The notes below the pieces were generated by a model. That model had not been told where the DNA came from, made no database searches, and worked only from the letters and a program-made list of their open reading frames with translations. The translations under genes and the position numbers were made by a program. Shown piece by piece: positions 54,145 through 62,420 of a stretch of DNA of 64,000 bases; position 1 is the first letter of the stretch, and every line of letters begins with the position of its first letter. The stretch is from assembly GCA_031262495.1 (NCBI GenBank), contig JAISHV010000102.1, forward strand, positions 1-64,000, read 5' to 3'. The DNA is from Ruminococcus sp. GTDB taxonomy: Bacteria; Bacillota; Clostridia; Oscillospirales; Ruminococcaceae.

Positions 54145-54447
54145 CTATTGTATCGGTGTATGTACTGTAACGAGTTTTGTTCCGTCATCAAATGTCGCTT
54201 CAACCTGTACTTCGGGTATCATCTCGGCGACACCCTCCATTACATCCGCTTTCGTGAGCATTTTTGTACCGAGCTCCATTACTTCGCGGACGGTTTTTCC
54301 GTCACGCGCAAGTTCCATAAGTTCAGATACAATAAATGCTTCGGCTTCAACATAATTGAGTTTCAAGCCCCTTTGTCTGCGTGCTTTCGCGAGTTCACCC
54401 GCTGTATGCACCATCAGTTTTTCCATTTCGCGCGGTGTTAAATGCAT
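54145..54447 (-). CDS. ureA: Urease subunit gamma
   Basis: A 100-residue subunit of full length, from '[20 protein letters not shown]' to '[17 protein letters not shown]'. It follows urtE by 24 bp in the urtABCDE-ureABC unit. Confidence 0.97.
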   Translation of the reverse strand: MHLTPREMEKLMVHTAGELAKARRQRGLKLNYVEAEAFIVSELMELARDGKTVREVMELGTKMLTKADVMEGVAEMIPEVQVEATFDDGTKLVTVHTPIQ

Positions 54448-54471
54448 AAAATTACCCCTTTTAAATTTAAT

Positions 54472-55173
54472 TTAGGTCATTCTTTTTTGAACGTCTTCGC
54501 GGCTTAATTTTTCAGTGTTGCCTTGCAGTATTACCTCGCCTTTTTCTAAAACATAAAGATAATCTGAAATGCCCATTACGAACTCAAGGAATTGCTCAAC
54601 TATTAAAACCGTTATGCCGAATTCTTTATTTACGCGCCTTATAGCTTTGCCGATATCCTTTATAATTGACGGCTGAATACCCTCCGTAGGTTCATCTAAA
54701 ACAAGGAGTTTCGGCTCTGAAACAAGTGCACGCGCAATAGCAAGCTGCTGTTGTTGCCCGCCTGACAAGTCACCGCCTTTGCGTTTTGCAAACTGCGGCA
54801 AAATCGGGAATAATTCATAGATATATTCGGGGATTTTCCGCGACTTTCCGTCAGCGGCTTCGAGTCCGAGTTCGAGATTTTCCTGAACTGTCATTCGCGG
54901 GAAGATATCACGCCCCTGAGGAACATATCCGATGCCCATTTTTACGCGTTCGTATGAGGGAAGTTTTAAAATGTCGTTATCGTCAAAAATTATCTTCCCG
55001 GAGGGCGTTTTCACAAGCCCCATTATGCTTTTGAGGGTTGTGCTTTTCCCTACGCCGTTTCGCCCGATAAGGCATACTATGTTATCTTTCGGTACTTCAA
55101 AGGATAAATCTTGTATTACCTTTGACTCGCCGTAGGCGGCGGAAAGGTTTTTTATTTCAAGTAAATTACTCAT
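54472..55173 (-). CDS. urtE: Urea ABC transporter ATP-binding protein UrtE
   Basis: A 233-residue LivF-like ATPase: Walker A 'GRNGVGKST', signature 'LSGGQQQQLAIARAL', Walker B 'LLVLDEPTEGI', H-loop near 'LIVEQFLEF'. It energises urea import with UrtD. It ends 24 bp before ureA and starts 3 bp after urtD. Confidence 0.93.
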   Translation of the reverse strand: MSNLLEIKNLSAAYGESKVIQDLSFEVPKDNIVCLIGRNGVGKSTTLKSIMGLVKTPSGKIIFDDNDILKLPSYERVKMGIGYVPQGRDIFPRMTVQENLELGLEAADGKSRKIPEYIYELFPILPQFAKRKGGDLSGGQQQQLAIARALVSEPKLLVLDEPTEGIQPSIIKDIGKAIRRVNKEFGITVLIVEQFLEFVMGISDYLYVLEKGEVILQGNTEKLSREDVQKRMT

Positions 55174-55176
55174 GAT

Positions 55177-55980
55177 TTAGTCACCACCGCGTCCTAAATA
55201 TACTTTCTGTACGGTTTCATCTGCCAAAACGTCGTCAATATTACCCTCAATGAGGACTTTGCCTTCGTGAAGTACGGTAACATTGTCTGCTACCTGTTTT
55301 ACGAATTCCATATCGTGTTCTACGACAATAACTGTACATATGTCTTTTATTCGCTGTAAGAGTTCGCCTGTTTTGAATGTTTCGGGTTTGCCCATACCGG
55401 CGGCGGGTTCATCGAGCATTATTATTTTCGGACGTGCTGCCAGCTGCATACCGATTTCAAGCCATTGTTTCTGACCGTGGGAGAGCGAACCGGCTTTTTT
55501 ATTTGCGTGTTCGGTTAAGCCGACTTTATCTAAAACATCGGCGATTAAATCATTTTCTTCTGCCGATGTTTTGCGGAAAATTGATGCGAAAATTCTCTTA
55601 TTTCCGGAGAGCGACAGCACCATATTTTCATAAACGGAGATTTCCGTAAACACTGACGGCACTTGAAATTTCCGTCCGACACCCGCGTTCACAATTTCGT
55701 ATTCTTTCATTCCCGTCAGCAGAATTTCATATCCTTCAGCGGGGTAAAAATGAACAGTACCCGAAGTAGGTTTGGTTTTAGCACAGATAATATCAAGGAG
55801 TGTCGTTTTTCCCGCGCCGTTTGGTCCTATAAAAAAGTGGATAGTATTGCGTTTTACGCCGACTGTAACATCCGTCAGAGCCTTAAATCCGTCAAACTCA
55901 ACTGACACGCTTTTTATGTCCAAAGCCTTTCCGGTGCGGACTTCCATAGGGCGGTTCAGTTCAATCCCTACAAACGACAT
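55177..55980 (-). CDS. urtD: Urea ABC transporter ATP-binding protein UrtD
   Basis: A 267-residue LivG-like ATPase: Walker A 'GPNGAGKTT', signature 'LSHGQKQWLEIGMQL' (a UrtD-type variant with SHGQ), Walker B 'IIMLDEPAAGM', and 'VIVVEHDMEFVKQ'. It directly abuts urtC. Confidence 0.93.
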   Translation of the reverse strand: MSFVGIELNRPMEVRTGKALDIKSVSVEFDGFKALTDVTVGVKRNTIHFFIGPNGAGKTTLLDIICAKTKPTSGTVHFYPAEGYEILLTGMKEYEIVNAGVGRKFQVPSVFTEISVYENMVLSLSGNKRIFASIFRKTSAEENDLIADVLDKVGLTEHANKKAGSLSHGQKQWLEIGMQLAARPKIIMLDEPAAGMGKPETFKTGELLQRIKDICTVIVVEHDMEFVKQVADNVTVLHEGKVLIEGNIDDVLADETVQKVYLGRGGD

Positions 55981-57096
55981 TTACGCCGCCTCCTTTGCCG
56001 TCTTATTTTTGCGGTTTTTTATACGTCTTATGAGTTCGGGTATATTGTCGCGTACTATGCCTACAATACCGCCTTTAAAGAGCAGAATTGTCAAACAGAA
56101 AATCGCACCGATGATAAATTGCCAAGCTTCAACTAAAATGCCGGAGCTGAAATTATATTCGCAGAGATTTATGAAAAATGCTCCGATAACTGCCCCGATA
56201 ATTGTTCCTCTGCCGCCTACTGCTACCCATATAACCATTGTGATTGAATAGCTGATGGTCATCTGTGTCGGCGTAATTGAGCCGTTGAAATTGACAAACA
56301 AAGCCCCTGCAATCGCCGCTAAAACAGCGGACATGGCGTAGATAAAGTTCTTATAACTGTTTACGGAATAACCTGAAAAATAAGTACGGTTTTCGCCGTC
56401 ACGGATAGCGATAAGGAGTTTCCCGAATTTACGTCCTGTTAAGAATGTTGCAAGCAGATATACTAAAACAAGTACAGCGAGTGTTATAAAAAATATTATT
56501 AAGAGATTCGTGCGGTTTGCCGAACCTTTGGTTTTACCGAAAATTGAAGCTATATCGGTGATACCGTTGTTTCCGCCTGTGAATTTTGAATTTGCCATAA
56601 AGAGGGAGTAGACAGCCCATGTTAAAGCCTGTGTAATAATCGAAAAGTACACGCCTTTAATGCGGCTTCGGAATACAAAATACCCCACAATCCCCGCAAA
56701 CAGAGCCGGAATCAGAATAACCAAAATCAGTGTAAGCGGAAACGAACCGAAAGGCTTCCAAAACCATGGTAATTCCGTAAGTCCGCCTGTCTGCATAAAG
56801 TCCGTGATTTTCCCGTTTGTTCCGTCAAGTTTTAAAAACATCGCCATAGCGTAACCGCCGAGACAAAACCAGAGACCATGCCCGAGGGATAACATTCCCG
56901 TATAACCCCAAATTAGGTCAAGAGCGATGCCGACTATCGCGTAACACATACACTTGCCCAAAAACTGTACAAGTGATGTCCCTTCAATTATAAACGGCGA
57001 TAAAGCAAGCATTGCGGCTATTACTGCAAAAGTTATATGATAGCCGCGGCGTGATTTTTTTTCAATGTGTAAAGCCGGTTTGAGTAACGTATCCAT
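55981..57096 (-). CDS. urtC: Urea ABC transporter permease UrtC
   Basis: A 371-residue LivM-like permease with about ten membrane segments. The EAA-like loop 'YTGMLSLGHGLWFCLGGYAMAMFL' and 'VAVGGRGTIIGAVIGAFF' are typical. The C-terminus is basic. It pairs with UrtB to form the channel. Confidence 0.93.
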   Translation of the reverse strand: MDTLLKPALHIEKKSRRGYHITFAVIAAMLALSPFIIEGTSLVQFLGKCMCYAIVGIALDLIWGYTGMLSLGHGLWFCLGGYAMAMFLKLDGTNGKITDFMQTGGLTELPWFWKPFGSFPLTLILVILIPALFAGIVGYFVFRSRIKGVYFSIITQALTWAVYSLFMANSKFTGGNNGITDIASIFGKTKGSANRTNLLIIFFITLAVLVLVYLLATFLTGRKFGKLLIAIRDGENRTYFSGYSVNSYKNFIYAMSAVLAAIAGALFVNFNGSITPTQMTISYSITMVIWVAVGGRGTIIGAVIGAFFINLCEYNFSSGILVEAWQFIIGAIFCLTILLFKGGIVGIVRDNIPELIRRIKNRKNKTAKEAA

Positions 57097-57098
57097 TA

Positions 57099-58010
57099 TT
57101 ACACCCCTTCATCAAGTACGCGGCTTCTGACTGTGAATAGTCCGCTGGGTTTAAACTGTAGGAATATAATTATAATGAGCAGTACTATAGCGCGTGCTAT
57201 TGAAGCTGATTGATAATTTTCTACGAAAATACTTGAAAAACCTATTATTGCAGCGCCGATTACAGTGCCGAAAAGATTACCCGCACCGCCTAAAACGACT
57301 GTCATAAATGAATAAACGATATAGTTTTGCCCGACGGTTGAATCAACCGACCCGAGGAGTGCTACCGAGCAGCCGGCAATCCCTGCGAGCCCCGAACCTA
57401 TACCGAATGTTATGCAGTCGATTTTCTTTGTATTTATGCCCATACACTGTGCCATAGGGCGATTCTGCATTGTAGCGCGCATACGCGAGCCGTATCTTGA
57501 ACGGTTAACAAGAAGCCAAACCATAACAAGACAGAATGCAACTAAGATTATAATGAAAATACGGTTATACGAAAATGTCACGCCTTTGACTGCTAAGCCG
57601 CCTTTTAAAAACGAAGGTGCATTTACATTTACGCCTTGTGCCCCGAAGATTGTACGTACCGCTTGCTGTAAGATTAAACTCACGCCCCATGTAGCAAGGA
57701 GACTGTCGATTTTACGTCCGTAGAGTTTTGAAATAAGGAGCTTTTCAAGTAAACAGCCGAGGGCGAATGTTACAAAAAACGCTAAAACAATCGCGGCGAA
57801 ATAATAAATACTCCCGACCTGTTCAGGTAAGAAATTTGCAAAGAGTTCCTGAGTACAAAATGTCGTATAGGCTCCGAGCATTACAAATTCGCCGTGCGCC
57901 ATATTTATAACGCCCATCTGCCCAAATGTTATTGACAGTCCGAGAGCGACAAGCAGATAAATTGAGCTTAGGCTTAAGCCGTTAAAGAGGGTTGTTACAA
58001 GCTGATCCAT
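57099..58010 (-). CDS. urtB: Urea ABC transporter permease UrtB
   Basis: A 303-residue LivH-like permease with 'LVALGLSITFGQMGVINMAHGEFVMLGAY', 'LATWGVSLILQQAVR' and 'VVLGGAGNLFGTVIGA'. It is shorter than some proteobacterial UrtB, which carry an extra N-terminal domain. It is separated from urtA by a 246-bp gap holding two inverted family A repeats. Confidence 0.93.
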   Translation of the reverse strand: MDQLVTTLFNGLSLSSIYLLVALGLSITFGQMGVINMAHGEFVMLGAYTTFCTQELFANFLPEQVGSIYYFAAIVLAFFVTFALGCLLEKLLISKLYGRKIDSLLATWGVSLILQQAVRTIFGAQGVNVNAPSFLKGGLAVKGVTFSYNRIFIIILVAFCLVMVWLLVNRSRYGSRMRATMQNRPMAQCMGINTKKIDCITFGIGSGLAGIAGCSVALLGSVDSTVGQNYIVYSFMTVVLGGAGNLFGTVIGAAIIGFSSIFVENYQSASIARAIVLLIIIIFLQFKPSGLFTVRSRVLDEGV

Positions 58011-58077
58011 AATATTACCGTTTATTTTACATTGCAGTGTAAAAAAATTTGCCTTTACCTTTATATATTTATATTAT

Positions 58078-58217
58078 GTAGGGGCGGGCGACCTCGCCCG
58101 CCCGCACACTCTAAAATGCGTCACTTTATAATATAAACAAAATTATCATAGTTTGAAGTTTGTCAACCGATGTGCAGAATTTTGATAATGCGGGCGGGCG
58201 AGGCGCCCGCCCCTACA
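58078..58217. repeat. Two family A palindromes between urtB and urtA
   Basis: TGTAGGGGCGGGCGACCTCGCCCGCCCGCACA (58078-58109) and TGCGGGCGGGCGAGGCGCCCGCCCCTACA (58189-58217). They are mutually inverted and each is self-complementary. Confidence 0.9.
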
Positions 58218-58256
58218 GTTGCTAATGTACGTCATGTTTATTAATGTGAGTTTTCA

Positions 58257-59492
58257 TCACTCTAATGGTTGAATCCCTGCTGCAACTGCCCAGTCATATG
58301 TTGTGAGATAGGGGTCGGGCTCAACAGGCGCGGGAGTTGATTTGATTTCATAGATAAGCCCGTCTGCTCTGATTTCGCCTATACGTACAGGTTTAGCTAA
58401 GTGGTGGTTATCGCCGTTTAAAGTTACCATACCCTCGGGGGCATCGAATGAAATTTCACCCGACTCGATAGCTTCGATTACCTTGTCAACATCAAAGCTT
58501 CCGGCTTTTTCAACAGCGGCTTTCCAGAGGTAAACATTTATGTATGCAGCTTCTGCGGGGTCGGATGTAACGCGGTTTTCGCCGAATTTCGCTTTATAAG
58601 CCGCAACGAAATCCTTGTTCTTCGCTGTATCTGTCGTTTGGTAGTAGTTCCACGATACCAGATGATTTGTGAGGAGTGCCGGACCTATTGCCGTAACTTC
58701 TTCTTCTGCGATAGAAAAAGACATTGTCATATAGTCTTCGGAAGTATAGTTTTTCTCGGACATTTGTTTAAAGAACGAAACGTTGCCCGAACCATTGAGA
58801 GTATTAAGGATTACGTCAGGCTGAGCCGCTTCGATTTTAGAAATTATAGCCGCGAAATCAGTCTGTTCCATATCGGCATATTCAACGCCTACAACTTCAA
58901 GCCCTGCCGCTTTAACCTGTGCTTCGATAATCATATTCGCCGTTCTCGGGAACACGTAGTCAGAACCCATAAGGAAGAATTTCTTATACCCTTGTTCAAT
59001 GAGATATTCTACAGCCGGTACAATCTGCTGATTAGGAGCGGCACCCGCATAAACAATGTTCTCGGAGGCTTCCATACCCTCATACTGAACAGGATACCAA
59101 AGGAGGGCGTTATAGTCTTCAAATACAGGTTTTACGGCTTTACGCGACGACGATGTCCAACAGCCGAAAACGGTTACAACTTTGTCCTGATCAATGAGTT
59201 TTTCGGCTTTAGTAGCGAAGGTTGAAGGATCGGATGCGCCGTCTTCTTCAATAAACTTAATTTGTTTTCCCAACACGCCGCCTGCGGTGTTGATTTCTTC
59301 AATAGCAAGCTTTTCAGCATCGGAAACAGCCTTTTCCGAAATAGCCATTGAACCTGTCAGAGAATGGAGAAGTCCGACAGTAACGGACTCTTCGTCACCT
59401 GTGCCGGCTGCTTTACCGCATGACGATATTGTCATCGTAAAACATAATGCCGCTGCGGCAACCGCAATTTTTTTAATTAACCCTTTTTTCAT
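58257..59492 (-). CDS. urtA: Urea ABC transporter substrate-binding lipoprotein UrtA
   Basis: About 411 residues. A signal peptide with lipobox 'TISSC' (Cys near 24) anchors it to the membrane. The mature part is a periplasmic-binding-fold type 1 receptor of the FmdD/UrtA group: 'VGLLHSLTGSMAISEKAVSD', 'VFGCWTSSSRKAVKPVFE' and 'LLWYPVQYEGMEASENIVY'. The ATG at 59492 is preferred over 59510 because GAAAGGA lies 9 nt upstream and the signal peptide then starts 'MKKGLIKK'. It heads the urea uptake/urease unit. Confidence 0.93.
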   Translation of the reverse strand: MKKGLIKKIAVAAAALCFTMTISSCGKAAGTGDEESVTVGLLHSLTGSMAISEKAVSDAEKLAIEEINTAGGVLGKQIKFIEEDGASDPSTFATKAEKLIDQDKVVTVFGCWTSSSRKAVKPVFEDYNALLWYPVQYEGMEASENIVYAGAAPNQQIVPAVEYLIEQGYKKFFLMGSDYVFPRTANMIIEAQVKAAGLEVVGVEYADMEQTDFAAIISKIEAAQPDVILNTLNGSGNVSFFKQMSEKNYTSEDYMTMSFSIAEEEVTAIGPALLTNHLVSWNYYQTTDTAKNKDFVAAYKAKFGENRVTSDPAEAAYINVYLWKAAVEKAGSFDVDKVIEAIESGEISFDAPEGMVTLNGDNHHLAKPVRIGEIRADGLIYEIKSTPAPVEPDPYLTTYDWAVAAGIQPLE

Positions 59493-59520
59493 AATTAAGA
59501 GTCCTTTCAAAATTTTTTAT

Positions 59521-59553
59521 AAAAAAGCCGAGTAATCTCCTTGATTACTCGGC
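59521..59553 (-). terminator. Terminator-like hairpin in the urtA leader (candidate attenuator)
   Basis: GCCGAGTAAT-CTCCTTG-ATTACTCGGC, 10-bp perfect stem. On the minus strand it is followed by TTTTTTATAAAAAATTTT. It ends about 29 bp before the urtA start, too close for a promoter to fit between. On the minus strand its loop reads CAAGGAG. Confidence 0.85.
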
Positions 59554-59559
59554 TCCATT

Positions 59560-59690
59560 ACCATGCCGGGCAACCCGGCTGTTATTTCGGGCGGGCAACC
59601 CGCCTGTTGTTTCGCGATGAAAGTCTTTTTGAGTGTCACAATGCTCACCGCGTAGAAGTAAATACATTTGTTCTGTATTCTGACTTTTAT
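59560..59690. repeat. GC hairpins and repeat-B-like core upstream of urtA
   Basis: GCCGGGCAACCCGGC and GGCGGGCAACCCGCC hairpins, then TTCGCGATGAAAGT...GCTCACCGCGTAGAAG and TTCTGTATTCTGAC, matching the element at 5160-5270. Confidence 0.75.
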
Positions 59691-60313
59691 ATAAAATTTT
59701 TTCTCTTGATTAAATCAATAATCATATCAGTACACTGCTCGTCACTGAGCCGTCCGCTGTTTAGTGTAATGTCATATGCTACAGGGTCAGTCCAAACTTT
59801 CCCGCTGGTATAATAATGATAATAATCCGCACGGTATTTATCTGTCTTTTTAATCATCAAAGCCGCTTCTTCTTCACTGCACCCGAATTCGTCCATAATG
59901 ACTGCGAGACAATGACGGCGCGGGGCTTCGATATATACGCTTGCGGTGTTTTTGTTGTGCCGAAGAATATGGTTTGCGCATTTACCGATTATAATACAGG
60001 ATTCGTTTTCCGCAAGTTCTTTTATAACGTGTGCCTGAATTTTGAATAAATTATCATCTGACGTAAATTTTGAATCGGCAGGTGAACATATATGGTCATC
60101 TGACGGCATACTTTTAAGCTTGCTGAATAACCCGCCGCGAAGTTTTTCGTCCGTCTTATTAAAGAGACTTTCCGAAAGACCGCTCCACTCACTCGCCATT
60201 TTCGCGATTTGTGAATAATAAACCGGGATACCGAGTTTTTTACCCGCAGCAATTGCAATATTCTTTCCGCCGCTGCCAAAGCCTCTTGCGACAGTGATAA
60301 CATATGTACCCAT
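59687..60313 (-). CDS. Cytidylate kinase-like family protein
   Basis: 208 residues. A modified P-loop 'ARGFGSGGKNIAIAAGKKLG' opens a nucleotide-kinase fold, followed by 'CIIIGKCANHILR' and 'ASVYIEAPRRHCLAVIM'. It resembles the AAA/cytidylate-kinase-like proteins (Cytidylate_kin2) common in Clostridia, whose substrate is not established. A separate true cmk is not in this window. AAGGAAAAAG precedes the ATG. Confidence 0.85.
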   Translation of the reverse strand: MGTYVITVARGFGSGGKNIAIAAGKKLGIPVYYSQIAKMASEWSGLSESLFNKTDEKLRGGLFSKLKSMPSDDHICSPADSKFTSDDNLFKIQAHVIKELAENESCIIIGKCANHILRHNKNTASVYIEAPRRHCLAVIMDEFGCSEEEAALMIKKTDKYRADYYHYYTSGKVWTDPVAYDITLNSGRLSDEQCTDMIIDLIKRKNFI

Positions 60314-60383
60314 TGACTTTTTCCTTCACAATGAAAATGCAAGTATTTAACCAAGCAGTTTATTTCTCTTTTGTTCTTTATGC

Positions 60384-60412
60384 ATTATATCACAACACGA
60401 TTAATTTTGCAA
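60384..60412 (-). promoter_or_regulatory. Promoter of the cytidylate kinase-like gene
   Basis: On the minus strand: TTGCAA, 17 bp, TATAAT with a TGA extension; about 70 bp upstream of the ATG. Transcripts could read on into the urtA leader hairpin. Confidence 0.78.
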
Positions 60413-60546
60413 GTGGTTTTTGAAAAAATTCAAAATTTGTTTACAAAATACCCTTTTAGGGCGTATTTTTGCATAATTTCATTTTATATTATTCATTTTG
60501 ATTATATGCTGCATAATTAAAAGTTATGAGTTTTACAATAAAACAC

Positions 60547-60575
60547 AAAAGAGCAACCTATTCGGAAGCTCTTTT
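60547..60575 (-). terminator. Terminator downstream of the hybrid kinase gene
   Basis: AAAAGAGC and GCTCTTTT stem, loop AACCTATTCGGAA, with CTCTTTTGTGTTTT on the minus strand. It lies about 130 bp past the stop, beyond two family A repeats. Confidence 0.75.
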
Positions 60576-60620
60576 ATATTAATTATTTGTATCATACTAC
60601 TATATAATAAAAAATGAAAT

Positions 60621-60690
60621 GACGGGCGGGCGGGGCGCCCGCCCCTACGGAAAAAAAAAATGTAGGGGCGACCGCCCTCGGTCGCCCGTT
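60621..60690. repeat. Two adjacent family A palindromes
   Basis: GACGGGCGGGCGGGGCGCCCGCCCCTAC (60621-60648) and TGTAGGGGCGACCGCCCTCGGTCGCCCGTT (60661-60690), in opposite orientation, separated by an A-run. Confidence 0.88.
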
Positions 60691-60707
60691 TTTCGGAGAA
60701 AATTATA

Positions 60708-62369
60708 TCAGGTCTTTGTAAAATTCATTTGCAGTACATTTTTCATACACCCGCAGAGGTTTGAAAGCTCAAGAGGTTTCGGCAGGAATCCCGAAAAGCC
60801 GTTAGCCATGAAAAAATGCTGTGCATCATTGGCGACATTCGCCGTAAGCGCGATTATCGGTATTTCTAAAAAGCGACCGCCCATAGCACGTATACGTGCT
60901 GTTACTTCAACACCATCCATATCAGGCATCATATGGTCCATAAATATAACGTCATAGTCTTTTTCTGTTACCTTTTTTAACGCTTCTAAACCGCCTTTGG
61001 CAAGGTCAGGTGTAATATCAAACAACTGAAGCATAGCTTCTGCTATCATCAAGTTAATTTCAATGTCATCAACTATCAAAACTCGACAATCAGGAGCTGA
61101 AAATACATCTTCATTTTCCTGTTTCGCTTTTTCTGAACCCGCGGCTTGTACATAGGGAATACGCATGGTAAAACAAGAACCGTGCCCGTACTCGCTTTCA
61201 ACAGTCAGCGAACCGCCCATGAGTTTACAGAATTTGATACTGATAGGCAAACCCAAACCCGTACCTTGTGTCGTGCGGTTTTTCATCAAATCCAACCGCT
61301 CAAACGGGAAGAAAAGTTTATCAAAATCCTCATGTTTTATGCCCAAACCCGTATCGCGTACATTGAAAACAAGAAATCCCGTATCTTCATCAAGCGATGC
61401 ATCAAGTACTGCGCCGCCTTCTTTTGTATATTTACAGGCGTTTGAAAGCAGGTTGGTTAAAGCCTGACGAACACGTGCTTCGTCACCGTTTGTCCACATC
61501 GGGAGATTCGGTGAAATATTAAACTGGAGATATAAATCCTTTCCGGCATAAACTTGAGCGTAAAGAGAATTCAAGTTGTCAATAAGCATATGAAGATTAT
61601 ACGGAGCATTAATGATAGTCATCTTGCCCGCTTCAATTTTAGAAAAATCAAGAATATCATCAATAATCGAATGAAGCGAATTTCCGGCATTTTTTATGTC
61701 ATTCATATATTTTTCGAGTGTATTATTAAGAGGCATACGCAATATGAGTTCGCTCAGTCCTATGATTGCGTTCAGCGGAGTGCGTATTTCGTGTGACATA
61801 GCGGCGAGGAAATCCGATTTGGCATGGTTTGCTTCTTCGGCGCGCTGTTTTTGAGTTTCAAGGTCTGTATTGTCAACAAATACAGCAAGAAAACTTGCTT
61901 TGCTGTAAAGTGTAGGTTTTGTTTTATGACAATCTATCGTATAATAATGCGGATTACCCTCACCGGAAAAATCAAAAAATTTGTTTAATCTAATTGTCTT
62001 TTCGTGAGTCATCACGGTATCAAAGTATTTATCAAACTTTAAAATGTCTTCTTCGCCGACAATACTGCCGATTATTTCTTTATAGTGTCTGCCTATAATA
62101 TAGTCATAATTCGGAAGCTTGACCGCTTCTAAAAATGAGCGTGTACATAATCTGAAACGCCCCTCATCGTCAAGTAAAATGATAAAAGCCGGGCTTGATT
62201 CAAGCAAAGCTTTGTTATATTCTTCCTGTTTTGCTACAAATGCCGCTTGTGCACTCTCGTGTAATTCTTTACTGCGAAACTGCTGGGTGATATGTTCAAG
62301 ACGTGAATTCAATATACGAACTTCACGCTGTAGTCTTTTTACTTCAGCAATATTTGATTCTTCATTCAT
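60708..62369 (-). CDS. PAS hybrid sensor histidine kinase / response regulator
   Basis: About 553 residues and soluble. An N-terminal coiled coil (~1-60) precedes a PAS domain (~60-180). HisKA has 'AAMSHEIRTPLNAIIGLSEL'; HATPase has 'NLLSNACKYTKEGG' and 'TQGTGLGLPISIKF'. A C-terminal receiver has 'CRVLIVDDIEINLMIAEAML' and acceptor Asp in 'FMDHMMPDMDGVEV'. There is no HPt. The start at 62369 (TGGAG 8 nt upstream) replaces ORF-track 62399. It lies 51 bp downstream of the FIST gene, its likely sensor partner. Confidence 0.92.
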   Translation of the reverse strand: MNEESNIAEVKRLQREVRILNSRLEHITQQFRSKELHESAQAAFVAKQEEYNKALLESSPAFIILLDDEGRFRLCTRSFLEAVKLPNYDYIIGRHYKEIIGSIVGEEDILKFDKYFDTVMTHEKTIRLNKFFDFSGEGNPHYYTIDCHKTKPTLYSKASFLAVFVDNTDLETQKQRAEEANHAKSDFLAAMSHEIRTPLNAIIGLSELILRMPLNNTLEKYMNDIKNAGNSLHSIIDDILDFSKIEAGKMTIINAPYNLHMLIDNLNSLYAQVYAGKDLYLQFNISPNLPMWTNGDEARVRQALTNLLSNACKYTKEGGAVLDASLDEDTGFLVFNVRDTGLGIKHEDFDKLFFPFERLDLMKNRTTQGTGLGLPISIKFCKLMGGSLTVESEYGHGSCFTMRIPYVQAAGSEKAKQENEDVFSAPDCRVLIVDDIEINLMIAEAMLQLFDITPDLAKGGLEALKKVTEKDYDVIFMDHMMPDMDGVEVTARIRAMGGRFLEIPIIALTANVANDAQHFFMANGFSGFLPKPLELSNLCGCMKNVLQMNFTKT

Positions 62370-62420
62370 AATAAGGCTCCATTCATAATCTGGCGTCACG
62401 CTTCTCGCTTCTGTCCTCTG

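Larger units (their letters stand above)
60314..60707. other. Intergenic region between cytidylate kinase-like gene and hybrid kinase
   Basis: The 394-bp gap contains the promoter at 60384-60412, a terminator at 60547-60575, two family A repeats and AT-rich DNA. I see no gene or RNA. Confidence 0.7.
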
